Shown here: in pieces, positions 1 to 7,404 of the stretch
Layout of the letters: each line of letters begins with the position of its first letter
Position numbering within the stretch: position 1 is the stretch's first letter
Source: Pseudomonadota bacterium
GTDB taxonomy: Bacteria > Pseudomonadota > Gammaproteobacteria > Burkholderiales > Burkholderiaceae_B
Assembly: GCA_023432075.1 (NCBI GenBank)
Contig: JAEYVD010000319.1
Span: 1 to 13,755, forward strand
Reading direction: 5' to 3'
Length of the DNA: 13,755 nucleotides
Notes under the pieces: model-generated
Seen by the model: only the letters and a program-made list of their open reading frames with translations
Told to the model about the DNA's origin: nothing
The model's database searches: none
Position numbers and translations under genes: made by a program

Positions 1-732
1 TACTTCGAGCACGCCTTCCTGGCCCAGCAGATGGGCGTGGAACTGGTGGAAGGCCAGGACCTGTTCGTCGAGCAGAACACCGTCTACATGCGCACCACGC
101 GCGGGCCGCGCAAGGTCGACGTGATCTACCGGCGGCTGGACGACGATTTTCTTGATCCGCTGTCCTTTCGCGCCGATTCCGCGCTGGGCGTACCGGGCCT
201 CTTGTCGGTGTATCGCGCCGGCCGCGTCACGCTCGCCAACGCGATCGGCACCGGCATCGCCGACGACAAGTCCACGTATCTCTACGTGCCCGACATGATC
301 CGCTTCTATCTGGGCGAGGAACCCATCCTGTCGAACGTGCCGACCTGGCGCTGCGGCCGGCCGGACGAGCTGTCGCACGTGCTGGCCAACATGCAGGACC
401 TCGTGGTCAAGGAAGTGCATGGCGCGGGCGGATACGGGATGCTGGTCGGGCCGTCCGCCTCGCGCGCCGAGGTGGAATCGTTCCGGGACCGCGTGCGCGC
501 CAATCCCGCCAACTACATCGCGCAGCCCACGCTGGCGCTGTCGACCACGCCCACGTACGTGGAATCGGGCGTCGCGCCGCGCCACGTGGATCTGCGGCCG
601 TACGTGCTGTGCGGCAAGGAGATCCGCACCGTGCCGGGCGGCCTGTGCCGCGTGGCGCTGACCGAGGGCTCGCTGGTGGTCAACAGCAGCCAGGGCGGCG
701 GCACGAAGGACACCTGGGTGCTGGAGGACTGA
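1..732 (+). CDS. Circularly permuted ATP-grasp protein, COG2308 type (5'-truncated)
   Basis: The reading frame is already open at base 1, so only about the last 243 residues are visible and the true start lies outside the window. The visible part carries hallmarks of the circularly permuted ATP-grasp family (DUF404/DUF407): [42 protein letters not shown], the ATP-binding stretch [17 protein letters not shown] (bases about 400-450), [10 protein letters not shown], and the C-terminal signature [17 protein letters not shown]-grasp enzymes form amide or peptide bonds through acyl-phosphate intermediates, so a carboxylate-amine ligase role is expected; the substrate is unknown. The next gene starts 2 bp after the stop, and its ribosome binding site (GGAGG, 723-727) lies inside this gene's last codons, so the two are probably translationally coupled. 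Family assignment is secure; biochemical role is inference. Confidence 0.93.
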   Translation, partial: YFEHAFLAQQMGVELVEGQDLFVEQNTVYMRTTRGPRKVDVIYRRLDDDFLDPLSFRADSALGVPGLLSVYRAGRVTLANAIGTGIADDKSTYLYVPDMIRFYLGEEPILSNVPTWRCGRPDELSHVLANMQDLVVKEVHGAGGYGMLVGPSASRAEVESFRDRVRANPANYIAQPTLALSTTPTYVESGVAPRHVDLRPYVLCGKEIRTVPGGLCRVALTEGSLVVNSSQGGGTKDTWVLED

Positions 733-734
733 CC

Positions 735-1709
735 ATGCTGAGCCGAACCGCCGACAACCTGTTCTGGATGTGCCGCTATACCGAGCGCGCGGAAAACACC
801 GCCCGCATGCTGGATGTGAACCTGCAGATGTCGCTGCTGCCGCAGGACACGCACACGCGAGAAGGCTCGTGGCTGGGCGTGCTGCGCATCTCCGAATTGC
901 AGGGCCTGTATCAGAGCAAGTACGCCTCTATCTCGCCGCACGACGTGCTGGAATACATGGTGCGTGACCCGGAGAATTCCTCGTCGATCTATTCGTGCAT
1001 GCGCGCCGCCCGCGAAAATGCACGCGCCGTGCGCGGCAGCCTCACGACGGAAGTCTGGGAAACCTACAACACCACGTGGCTCGAACTGCTAAAACACCTG
1101 CATACCGGGCTGCTGGAACGCAACCCGGGCGAATTCTTCGAGTGGGTCAAATTCCGTTCGCACCTGGCGCGCGGCGTCACGATCGGCACCATGCTGGAAG
1201 ACGAGGCGTTGTATTTCATGCGCATCGGCATGCATCTTGAACGCGCCGACAACACCGCCCGCATGCTGGACGTGAAGTTCCATGAACGCAGCAGCGCGGG
1301 CGCGCAGGAGAGCCGCGCGGAACCGGCCAGCGCCGCGGCCGTGCAAAGCGAGTTCTACCGCTGGTCGGCGTTGCTCAGCTCCGTGTCGGGCCTGGAGATC
1401 TACCGCAAGGTGTACCGTGACGTCATTACCCCCGACCGCGTGGCCGAACTGCTGATCCTGCATGGCGACATGCCGCGGTCGCTGCTGGCCTCGATGCAGG
1501 CGGTGGCCGACGACCTGGCGCGCGTGGCGAACCAGCGCTCGACCGAGACCGAGCGGCGCGCGGGCATGTTGTGTGCTGAGCTGCAGTACGGCCGCGTCGA
1601 GGACATCCTGGCGAGCGGATTGCACCGATACCTGGACCGGTTCCTGGACCGCATCAACGACCTGGGCAACCGGATCAGCCAGGACTTCCTGGTGCCGCTG
1701 TCGGCATAA
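735..1709 (+). CDS. Alpha-E domain protein (DUF403)
   Basis: A 324-residue, largely helical protein of the alpha-E family, which travels with circularly permuted ATP-grasp and transglutaminase genes. The start ATG at 735 is chosen because GGAGG (723-727) sits 7 nt upstream and because MLSRTADNLFWMCRYTERAENTAR is the typical family N-terminus. A near-identical motif occurs twice, ERAENTARMLDV at residues 17-28 and ERADNTARMLDV at residues 169-180, marking an internal duplication with the conserved Glu/Arg that give the family its name. An Ala/Glu-rich linker follows the second copy (about 186-205). No signal peptide or membrane segment is seen, so it is cytoplasmic. The family is predicted to assist or modify the product of the ATP-grasp partner; no activity is established that I know of. 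The stop is 13 bp before the transglutaminase start. Confidence 0.93.
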   Translation: MLSRTADNLFWMCRYTERAENTARMLDVNLQMSLLPQDTHTREGSWLGVLRISELQGLYQSKYASISPHDVLEYMVRDPENSSSIYSCMRAARENARAVRGSLTTEVWETYNTTWLELLKHLHTGLLERNPGEFFEWVKFRSHLARGVTIGTMLEDEALYFMRIGMHLERADNTARMLDVKFHERSSAGAQESRAEPASAAAVQSEFYRWSALLSSVSGLEIYRKVYRDVITPDRVAELLILHGDMPRSLLASMQAVADDLARVANQRSTETERRAGMLCAELQYGRVEDILASGLHRYLDRFLDRINDLGNRISQDFLVPLSA

Positions 1710-1722
1710 CACGGAGACAGCC

Positions 1723-2526
1723 ATGAAGCAGATCATCACGCACGTCACGCATTACCGCTACACCGCGCCAGTCAACTACAGCATCCAGACCCTGCGCCTG
1801 ACGCCGCGCGACGACGAACACCAGCGTGTGCTTCGCTGGAACATCGAGGCGCCGGGCGAGCTGGACAAGCAGGTCGACGCCTACGGCAACATCACGCACA
1901 CGCTGACGTTGAACCAGCCGCACAGCGACATCGAGCTGCGCGTGTCCGGTCAGGTGCTGGTGGCGCCGCTGGTGCGCGGCGTGCTGGGCGGCGAGGACAG
2001 CCGGCTGCCGGTGCATGCCTACTGCGTGCAGACGCGGCTGACGCAGGCGGACGAGACGGTTCTCTCGTTCGCGCGCGCGGTGCTGCCAAACGGACTCTCG
2101 ACCTCGGACGACATCCTGACGCTGGCGGGCGCCATCCACGGGCGCGTGGCGTATGAGCCCGGCACCACGGACGTCACCACCGCCGCCAACCAGGTGCTGG
2201 CGTTGGGTCATGGCGTATGCCAGGACCACGCCCACCTCTTTCTTGCATGCGTGCGCGGCCTGAACGTGCCCGCGCGCTACGTCAGCGGCTACCTGTACAC
2301 CACGGCCGAGCACGCGGCCAGCCACGCCTGGGCCGACGTCTGGCTGCCCGATGTGGGCTGGACCAGCGTGGACATCACCAACAGCCAGTTCGCCTCGGAA
2401 TGCCATTGCCGCCTGGCCGTGGGCCGGGATTACGACTCCGCGTCGCCCGTGCGGGGCGTGCGCACCGGCGGCGGCGAGGAATCCATGGAAATCAGTGTCC
2501 AGGTCCAGGCCGGCGCGCAACAGTAA
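1723..2526 (+). CDS. Transglutaminase-like cysteine protease family protein
   Basis: A 267-residue protein with an N-terminal beta-rich domain typical of bacterial transglutaminase-like proteins (THYRYTAPV...QTLRLTPR, residues 9-29) followed by the papain-like transglutaminase core. The catalytic triad is visible: Cys166 in GHGVCQDHAHLF, His201 in SHAWADVWLPDVGW, and Asp217 in SVDITN. Members usually cleave peptide or isopeptide bonds rather than form them. The start ATG (1723) has GGAGA 5 nt upstream and lies 13 bp after the alpha-E stop. No signal peptide is seen, so it acts in the cytoplasm alongside its neighbours. In this cluster it is plausibly the protease or transferase acting on whatever the ATP-grasp protein makes; this is inference from gene linkage. 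Confidence 0.93.
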   Translation: MKQIITHVTHYRYTAPVNYSIQTLRLTPRDDEHQRVLRWNIEAPGELDKQVDAYGNITHTLTLNQPHSDIELRVSGQVLVAPLVRGVLGGEDSRLPVHAYCVQTRLTQADETVLSFARAVLPNGLSTSDDILTLAGAIHGRVAYEPGTTDVTTAANQVLALGHGVCQDHAHLFLACVRGLNVPARYVSGYLYTTAEHAASHAWADVWLPDVGWTSVDITNSQFASECHCRLAVGRDYDSASPVRGVRTGGGEESMEISVQVQAGAQQ

Positions 2527-2532
2527 GCCGTA

Positions 2533-2561
2533 ACATCCGCCCCGCCCCGCCGCAATACAAT
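2533..2561 (+). promoter_or_regulatory. Possible promoter for the Anbu gene
   Basis: The sequence TACAAT at 2556-2561 matches a sigma-70 -10 box in 5 of 6 positions. The -35 position (about 2533-2538, ACATCC) is poor. Initiation near 2568 would leave a leader of only about 22 nt before the ATG at 2590, with no clear Shine-Dalgarno sequence. The -10 box is bracketed by a perfect 6-bp inverted repeat, CCCCGC (2545-2550) and GCGGGG (2562-2567), with an 11-nt spacer, which could be an operator or a coincidence of GC-rich sequence. Suggests Anbu may be transcribed separately from the upstream three genes. Confidence 0.35.
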
Positions 2562-2589
2562 GCGGGGTGGCTTTTCCCTCTTTCCGATC

Positions 2590-3453
2590 ATGACCTACTG
2601 TGTAGCTGCCCGCCTGGACGCCGGCCTGGTGTTTCTTTCCGACTCCCGCACCAATGCCGGGGTCGACCAGATCAGTGTCTTTCGCAAGATGACCGTGTTC
2701 GAGCGGCCGGGCGAGCGCGTCATGGTCCTGATGACCTCCGGCAACCTGGCGGTCAGCCAGGCCGTGCTGAACGTGCTGACCCGCCAGCGCGAGGAAGACG
2801 CCGACACCCTCTGGAACGCGCCCGACATGTTCACGGCCACGCGCCTGGTGGGCGCGGCAGTGCGCGAGGTCTACCACAGCGAGGCCGCCGCCCTGCACGA
2901 ACAGGGCGTGGACTTCAATGTCAGCATGATCTTCGGCGGACAGATCGGCGCGGAGCAATGCCGCCTGTTCCAGGTGTATTCGGCCGGCAACTTCATCGAG
3001 GCGGGCCAGGAATGCCCGTATTTCCAGATTGGCGAGGCCAAGTACGGCAAACCCATCCTGGACCGCGTGCTGCAACCGGACACCTCGCTGGACGAGGCCG
3101 CCAAGTGCGCCCTGATCTCGATGGATTCCACGCTGCGTTCGAACATCTCGGTGGGGCTGCCGCTGGACCTGCTGGTGTATGACGCCGATTCGCTGCGCGT
3201 CACGCACTTTGCCAGCATCGACGAGCACAACGAGTACTTCCGCATGATCCGCGGCACCTGGGGCGAACGCCTGCGCCAGGTCTTTGCCGAGATCCCGGAT
3301 CCGCTGTGGACCAACCCCGACGCGCCGGGCTCGCTGGTGCCGCCGTCGCGGGTGCACCAGCCCCTGCGCATGGAGCCGGCCGATGCGGCGCGCAGCGCCT
3401 ATGTGACGCCGCAGGTGCTGGCCGAAGACCCGGGCAAGGACCAGCCCAACTGA
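2590..3453 (+). CDS. Anbu-type proteasome-like peptidase (20S beta-subunit homologue)
   Basis: A 287-residue N-terminal nucleophile hydrolase of the bacterial Anbu (BPH) family, an ancestral relative of HslV and proteasome beta subunits. The ATG at 2590 is preferred to the in-frame ATG at 2560 because it places Thr directly after Met: once Met is removed, Thr1 is the nucleophile, with Asp17 (LSDSRTNAGVD) and Lys32 (VFRKMTVFE) as the other active-site residues, the arrangement expected for proteasome-type peptidases. The LMTSGNLAVSQ stretch and the late NISVGLPLDLLVYD motif also fit. Beyond about residue 245 there is a Pro-rich tail of roughly 40 residues that I would not count as part of the catalytic fold. 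It lies 63 bp after the transglutaminase gene, the standard partner set. Its physiological substrate is unknown. Confidence 0.93.
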   Translation: MTYCVAARLDAGLVFLSDSRTNAGVDQISVFRKMTVFERPGERVMVLMTSGNLAVSQAVLNVLTRQREEDADTLWNAPDMFTATRLVGAAVREVYHSEAAALHEQGVDFNVSMIFGGQIGAEQCRLFQVYSAGNFIEAGQECPYFQIGEAKYGKPILDRVLQPDTSLDEAAKCALISMDSTLRSNISVGLPLDLLVYDADSLRVTHFASIDEHNEYFRMIRGTWGERLRQVFAEIPDPLWTNPDAPGSLVPPSRVHQPLRMEPADAARSAYVTPQVLAEDPGKDQPN

Positions 3454-3461
3454 TCGGGTTC

Positions 3462-3489
3462 GGGCACCGCGCTGGGCGCCCTCCCTTTT
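3462..3489 (+). terminator. Intrinsic-terminator-like hairpin after Anbu
   Basis: Nine bases after the Anbu stop, GGGC (3462-3465) pairs with GCCC (3478-3481), with an A-C mismatch and two further C-G pairs inside around a 6-nt loop, followed by TCCCTTTT (3482-3489). The tail is T-rich only on the + strand, fitting termination of the Anbu unit between two convergent genes. Confidence 0.5.
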
Positions 3490-3490
3490 G

Positions 3491-4261
3491 TCAGCGCCGC
3501 TCGAACTTCGGCGCGCGCTTTTCTTCGAATGCCTTGCGGCCTTCCTTGGCGTCGGCGGTGGCAAAGCAGATCGCCTGCAGATCGCGTTCGTATTCCACGG
3601 CCTTTTCCAGCGGCATCGACAGAGCGGCGCGCAGATTGACGCGGGCCGTCTCGGCCGCGATGGGCGCGCGCGAGGCGATGGTGGCGGCAAGCGCCTGCGC
3701 GCGTTCGCGCAGCTGCTCCTGCGGCACCACCTCGCTCACCAGGCCCCAGGCCAGCGCCTGCTCGGCGCGGATAGGGTCGCCGGTCAGCACCATCAGTGCG
3801 GCATTGCTCGGGCCGATCGCATGGACGAGCTGCGCCGTCATGCCGCCGCCGCCGATCCATCCCAGCTTGATCTCGGGCGCGCCCAGGCGCGCATTGTCGG
3901 AGGCAATGCGGATATCGCAGGCCAATGCCATCTCCAGGCCGCCGCCGAAGGTATAGCCGTTGATCGCGGCCACCGTGGGCTTCTTCAACATGCGCACGCA
4001 GTCGCAGTAATCGAGGCGATTCCGAAAATCCCAGGGCGTGGCATAGCGGTCCAACTCGGTAATGTCCGAGCCGGCGCAAAAGGCCTTGGGACCCGCGCCA
4101 GTCAGGATCACCGCGCGCACCTGCGCGTCGCTATTGCATTGCTCCACCGCCGCGATCAGCAGGTCGGCCATCTCGGGCGTCATCGCGTTCAGCTTCTCGG
4201 GACGGTTGAGTTCGATGATGGCGACATGGCCATCGATACTGAGATTGACGAGTGCGCTCAC
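3491..4261 (-). CDS. Enoyl-CoA hydratase/isomerase family protein (crotonase fold)
   Basis: A 256-residue protein of normal crotonase length. The start is a GTG (4261), supported by AAGGA 7 nt upstream, which overlaps the stop of the preceding gene. Visible motifs are LNRPEKLNAM (residues 18-27), the oxyanion-hole region FCAGSDI (61-67) and NGYTFGGGLEMALACD (101-116), and LGAPEIKLGWIGGGG (126-140). Glu110 and Glu130 sit where the two catalytic glutamates of true enoyl-CoA hydratases lie, so hydration of a 2-enoyl-CoA is likely, though other crotonase reactions are possible. It is the last gene of the seven-gene operon, and only 10 bp separate it from the gene before, which suggests translational coupling. 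With the upstream CoA-transferase it would process an acyl-CoA made from the operon's substrate. Confidence 0.92.
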   Translation of the reverse strand: MSALVNLSIDGHVAIIELNRPEKLNAMTPEMADLLIAAVEQCNSDAQVRAVILTGAGPKAFCAGSDITELDRYATPWDFRNRLDYCDCVRMLKKPTVAAINGYTFGGGLEMALACDIRIASDNARLGAPEIKLGWIGGGGMTAQLVHAIGPSNAALMVLTGDPIRAEQALAWGLVSEVVPQEQLRERAQALAATIASRAPIAAETARVNLRAALSMPLEKAVEYERDLQAICFATADAKEGRKAFEEKRAPKFERR

Positions 4262-4271
4262 GTCGAAATCC

Positions 4272-5420
4272 TTATGCAGCGGTGTGCGGGGAGGCGGCGG
4301 CCAGGCTGGCCTGGAAACGCTGGGTCAGGCCGCGCGCCAAGGTGTGGGAGGGTGCGCGGGCGGCAACGCCCTCGCGCAGGAACTGCGAGGCCTCGCCCTG
4401 GAAGGCAATGTAGCCATCGTGCCGCGGCCGGATCGAGGCCGCTTCCAGTGTGCGGGCCGTGTTGGCATAGAAGTTGCCGCTGGCCGCGTTCACGTCTGCA
4501 TCGGCCCAGCTGCCGCGATGGCTGGGCTGGCCTTCGTGCTGCGGGATGAAGCGGCTTTGGGTGTCGGCTGCCAGCAACCACAACAGGTGCGCGCGCAACT
4601 CTGGCCCCACGATGCAGCGCCGCGATATCGCAATGCCGGTGCCGCCCAGGATCGATCCGGGCCGGCCAGCGTCGGCCTGGGGCGCGTCGCGGAACGTGAG
4701 CGGCTTGGCGACCGCGGAAGTGGCGTAGTTCACGTAGCCGTAGACCAGCGGGCAGAGCGTGATGTCGTCGCGCGCGCTCATGTGGCCCAGCAGCGCGATC
4801 GGGTTGTAAGCCAGGGCGTGCGCGGGCGTGCGCCGCGCCAGTTCGGTAAGCACGTCGCACGCGTCGGCGAGCGTCGCCTCGTCGTGCCAGGCACCGTGCG
4901 GCCGCAAGTCCGTATCGGGTGCAAGCGCGGCGGCGATCGACAGCAGCGACAGAAACGGATGCGGTCCGCCCCAGCTGAGCGCGACCGAGCCGCTGCGTTG
5001 CGACAGCGTCAGCACCTCATGCCAGGTGCGCGGCACGGGGCCGTCCAACCGGTCAGCGCGCGTGGCCATCACCTGCGTGGCAGCGTCCAGCGGCAGCGCC
5101 CATTGGCGGCCGGCCATGCGGTAACTGTCGTACGACAGCCCGATGCTGTCGCGCGCGATCCGCCCCAGCTCGTCGGGCGCGAACACGGTGTCCAGCGCTT
5201 GCAGGCAATCGTGCGCCAGGGCTTCGCCAAGATGGGGGTGATCCAGCACCACCAGGTCATAGCGCGCGCAGAGTTCGGCAATGGGCGCGGACTCGAAGCC
5301 CTCGAGCGATTGCTTGTCCCAGTGCACCAGCGGCGTGTGGGCGGTGGCCGCATGCAGGGCGTTGTAGCCGCGCGGATGGTCCCACGTGAGGCCGCGATAG
5401 GGCAACGCGCGTTCGCTCAT
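4272..5420 (-). CDS. Solute-binding-protein-like protein without signal peptide
   Basis: A 382-residue protein that I place with family 1 extracellular solute-binding proteins of ABC transporters (LTWDHPRGYNAL at residues 11-22, MAGRQWALPLDAATQVMATR, PRTWHEVLTLSQ, GSILGGTGIAISRRC, and FYANTARTLEAASIRPRHDGYIAFQ). The N-terminus MSERALPYRG has no hydrophobic stretch and no upstream alternative supplies one, because the start overlaps the CoA-transferase stop in an ATGA junction (5417-5420). No ABC permease or ATPase gene is in the window. The protein therefore probably acts in the cytoplasm, perhaps binding a metabolite or a CoA-linked intermediate, or as a sensor; that is inference. Fold assignment is by motif recall and is less certain than for the neighbours. 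Confidence 0.72.
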   Translation of the reverse strand: MSERALPYRGLTWDHPRGYNALHAATAHTPLVHWDKQSLEGFESAPIAELCARYDLVVLDHPHLGEALAHDCLQALDTVFAPDELGRIARDSIGLSYDSYRMAGRQWALPLDAATQVMATRADRLDGPVPRTWHEVLTLSQRSGSVALSWGGPHPFLSLLSIAAALAPDTDLRPHGAWHDEATLADACDVLTELARRTPAHALAYNPIALLGHMSARDDITLCPLVYGYVNYATSAVAKPLTFRDAPQADAGRPGSILGGTGIAISRRCIVGPELRAHLLWLLAADTQSRFIPQHEGQPSHRGSWADADVNAASGNFYANTARTLEAASIRPRHDGYIAFQGEASQFLREGVAARAPSHTLARGLTQRFQASLAAASPHTAA

Positions 5421-6610
5421 TTCGAGGCCCCTCGCAGCACCGCGCCCGAGGCCGCATGCGCGGCGATCTCGTCGGCGCTGAAGCCGAAGTCGCGCAGCAC
5501 TTCGTCGGTGTGCTGACCGGTGAGCGGCGCGCCGCGCACCACTTGGCTAGGGGTTTTCGAAAAGCGGATCGGAAAACCGGGCGTCTTGATCCGGCCTTCG
5601 GTCGGATGCTCGTATTCGACGAACGTGCCGTTGTGCGCGATCTGCGGATCGTCGACCAGATCGGCGTAGCCATACACGGGGCTGCACCAGATGCCGGCGG
5701 CATCCAGCTTGGCAAACCAGTCGGCGGTCGAAGCCCGGGCCAACGTGTCGCGCACCAGCGCGTAGATCTCGTCGCGCTTTTCCCAACCGTCGCGCTCGGT
5801 GTACGCCGCCAGGCGCGGCTCTTCGGTCACGCGCGCCAGCACGTTCATGTCGGGCATGGCAAGGGCCAGATAGCCGTCGCTCGTCGCGAAGGTGCCATAG
5901 GGCGCGCGAATGTACACGTGGGCATGCGGTTCGGCACTGCGCACCTGCGGCTTGTGCCCCACGGTGTACACCGAGAGCTCCTGCATCTGGATCGTGGTGA
6001 TGGCATCCAGCATATTGACCTCGACCTTCTGGCCCTCGCCGGTGCGCTCGCGGTGCAGCAGCGCGGCCAGCACGCCTTCGAAGGCGCAATACGCGGTGAC
6101 GGCGTCGACCACATACTGGCCCGCCGCGCGCGGCGCCTCGCCGGCACGGCCCGACGACAGCATCGCACCCGACATCGCCTGCAACAGCAGATCCTGCCCA
6201 GGGCGTGTGGCGTAGGGGCCGTCTTCGCCGAAGCCCGACATCGATACATAAATCAGGCGCGGGTTCAGGGCCGACAGCGTCTCGTAGTCCACACCCAGGC
6301 GGCCCGCGACGCCCGGCCGGTAGTTCTGGATGAAAACATCGGCCTGCGCCGCCAGCTTCTGGATGATCTCCTTGCCGCCGGCGCTCTTCAGATCGATCGC
6401 CAGCGAACGCTTGTTGCGGTTCAGCGAAAGAAAGGACACGTTGATCTTGTTGCCCGTGATGCCGCCGGCGGGCGCGTGCCGCTGCCATTCGCCGGTGGGT
6501 GGCTCGATCTTGATGACGTCGGCGCCCAGGTCGCCCAGGCGCTGCGCCGCGAACGGCCCCGCCATGGCGATGGAGCAGTCCAGAACCTTGTAGCCAGAAA
6601 GAATGCTCAT
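5417..6610 (-). CDS. Family III CoA-transferase (CaiB/BaiF type)
   Basis: A 397-residue family III CoA-transferase, which moves CoA between carboxylic acids through an aspartyl-CoA intermediate. The ATG at 6610 is chosen over an in-frame start at 6646 because it has GAGGG about 9 nt upstream and gives the typical beginning MSILSGYKVLDCSIAMAGPFAAQRLGDLGADVIKIE. Other signatures are LNRNKRSLAIDLK (residues 63-75), FIQNYRPG (93-100), GFGEDGPY (127-133) and GQDLLLQAMSG (138-148). Asp169 in GQYVVDAVTAYCAFEG is the expected catalytic aspartate, the same number as in formyl-CoA transferase. It starts 32 bp after the SDR gene and overlaps the next gene by 4 bp. It would activate a carboxylic acid produced by the upstream oxidative steps; the acid is unknown. 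Confidence 0.94.
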   Translation of the reverse strand: MSILSGYKVLDCSIAMAGPFAAQRLGDLGADVIKIEPPTGEWQRHAPAGGITGNKINVSFLSLNRNKRSLAIDLKSAGGKEIIQKLAAQADVFIQNYRPGVAGRLGVDYETLSALNPRLIYVSMSGFGEDGPYATRPGQDLLLQAMSGAMLSSGRAGEAPRAAGQYVVDAVTAYCAFEGVLAALLHRERTGEGQKVEVNMLDAITTIQMQELSVYTVGHKPQVRSAEPHAHVYIRAPYGTFATSDGYLALAMPDMNVLARVTEEPRLAAYTERDGWEKRDEIYALVRDTLARASTADWFAKLDAAGIWCSPVYGYADLVDDPQIAHNGTFVEYEHPTEGRIKTPGFPIRFSKTPSQVVRGAPLTGQHTDEVLRDFGFSADEIAAHAASGAVLRGASK

Positions 6611-6642
6611 TGCTTCTACCCTCTGCGTGGCGCCGATGCGCC

Positions 6643-7404
6643 TCAATGCATGACCCAGCCGCCGTCCACCGCCAGCGTCTGTCCGGAAATGAAACCCGCC
6701 TCGTCCGAGGCCAGGAACACGATGGCCGCGGCGATGTCGCCCGCGTGCCCGCGGCGCTTGACCGACTGGCGTTCAAGCACCATGCGGTTGTAGCCCTCGG
6801 GATCGGGATGGATCTTCTCGGCGTCGGTCGGAAACGCCCCCGGCGAGATGGCGTTGACCGTGATGCCCCACTTGCCAAACTCGCGGGCGAAGGCGCGCGT
6901 GACGCCCACCATCGCGCCTTTGGACTGCACGTAGGGCAGCAGGTTTTCCCATCCGCCCGACAGCGTGATCGACGAGATGTTGATCACGCGGCCCCATTGC
7001 TGCTCGCGCATGCCCGGCAGCGCCGCGCGCACGATCTGCACGGCCGCCTCCACGTTCACGCGGTGCACGCGCGCCAGCTCGGCATCGCTGTATTCCTCGA
7101 ACGGGCGCGAGGGATAGATCGCCGCGTTGTTGATGACCACGTCGATCGTGCCCTCGGCGGTCAGCCGCTCAAGGTGCGCCTGCAGCGCGCTGGCGTCGGC
7201 AAGGTCGGCCTGCAGAATCTGAAGCTGGCCGGCAAATTGCGCCGGCACGGTGCTGCGCAGGCGATCGATATGCCCGGCGTGGTTATCCAGCGCGATCACG
7301 CGGGCGCCCGCTTGCAGCAGCGCGACCGTGGTGTCCACGCCAAAGCCGCCCGCCGCGCCTGTGTACAGAACACGGCGGCCTTGCAGGGAAAAGCGCGCGC
7401 TCAT
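6643..7404 (-). CDS. Short-chain dehydrogenase/reductase (SDR)
   Basis: A 253-residue classical SDR. The Rossmann motif TGAAGGFG (residues 15-22), NNAA (92-95), Asn117, and the catalytic Ser145, Tyr158 and Lys162 (ISS...YVQSK) are all present with normal spacing, and SPGAF and LAVDGGW close the fold. Asp40 at the end of the second beta strand (VIALDN) suggests NAD(H) rather than NADP(H). It likely oxidises a secondary alcohol or reduces a ketone in the pathway. The ATG overlaps the stop of the DUF4432 gene in an ATGA junction (7401-7404), so translation is probably coupled. Substrate cannot be read from the sequence. Confidence 0.94.
   Translation of the reverse strand: MSARFSLQGRRVLYTGAAGGFGVDTTVALLQAGARVIALDNHAGHIDRLRSTVPAQFAGQLQILQADLADASALQAHLERLTAEGTIDVVINNAAIYPSRPFEEYSDAELARVHRVNVEAAVQIVRAALPGMREQQWGRVINISSITLSGGWENLLPYVQSKGAMVGVTRAFAREFGKWGITVNAISPGAFPTDAEKIHPDPEGYNRMVLERQSVKRRGHAGDIAAAIVFLASDEAGFISGQTLAVDGGWVMH

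Noticed and set aside
1675..3690. Very long open frame on the - strand opposite the transglutaminase and Anbu genes
   Set aside because: It is the antisense shadow of well-recognised genes in GC-rich DNA; its protein is Arg/His/Ala/Gln-rich with no recognisable motifs.
4062..5516. 484-codon open frame on the + strand opposite the hydratase and SBP-like genes
   Set aside because: Same compositional artefact; no recognisable protein and no plausible initiation signal.
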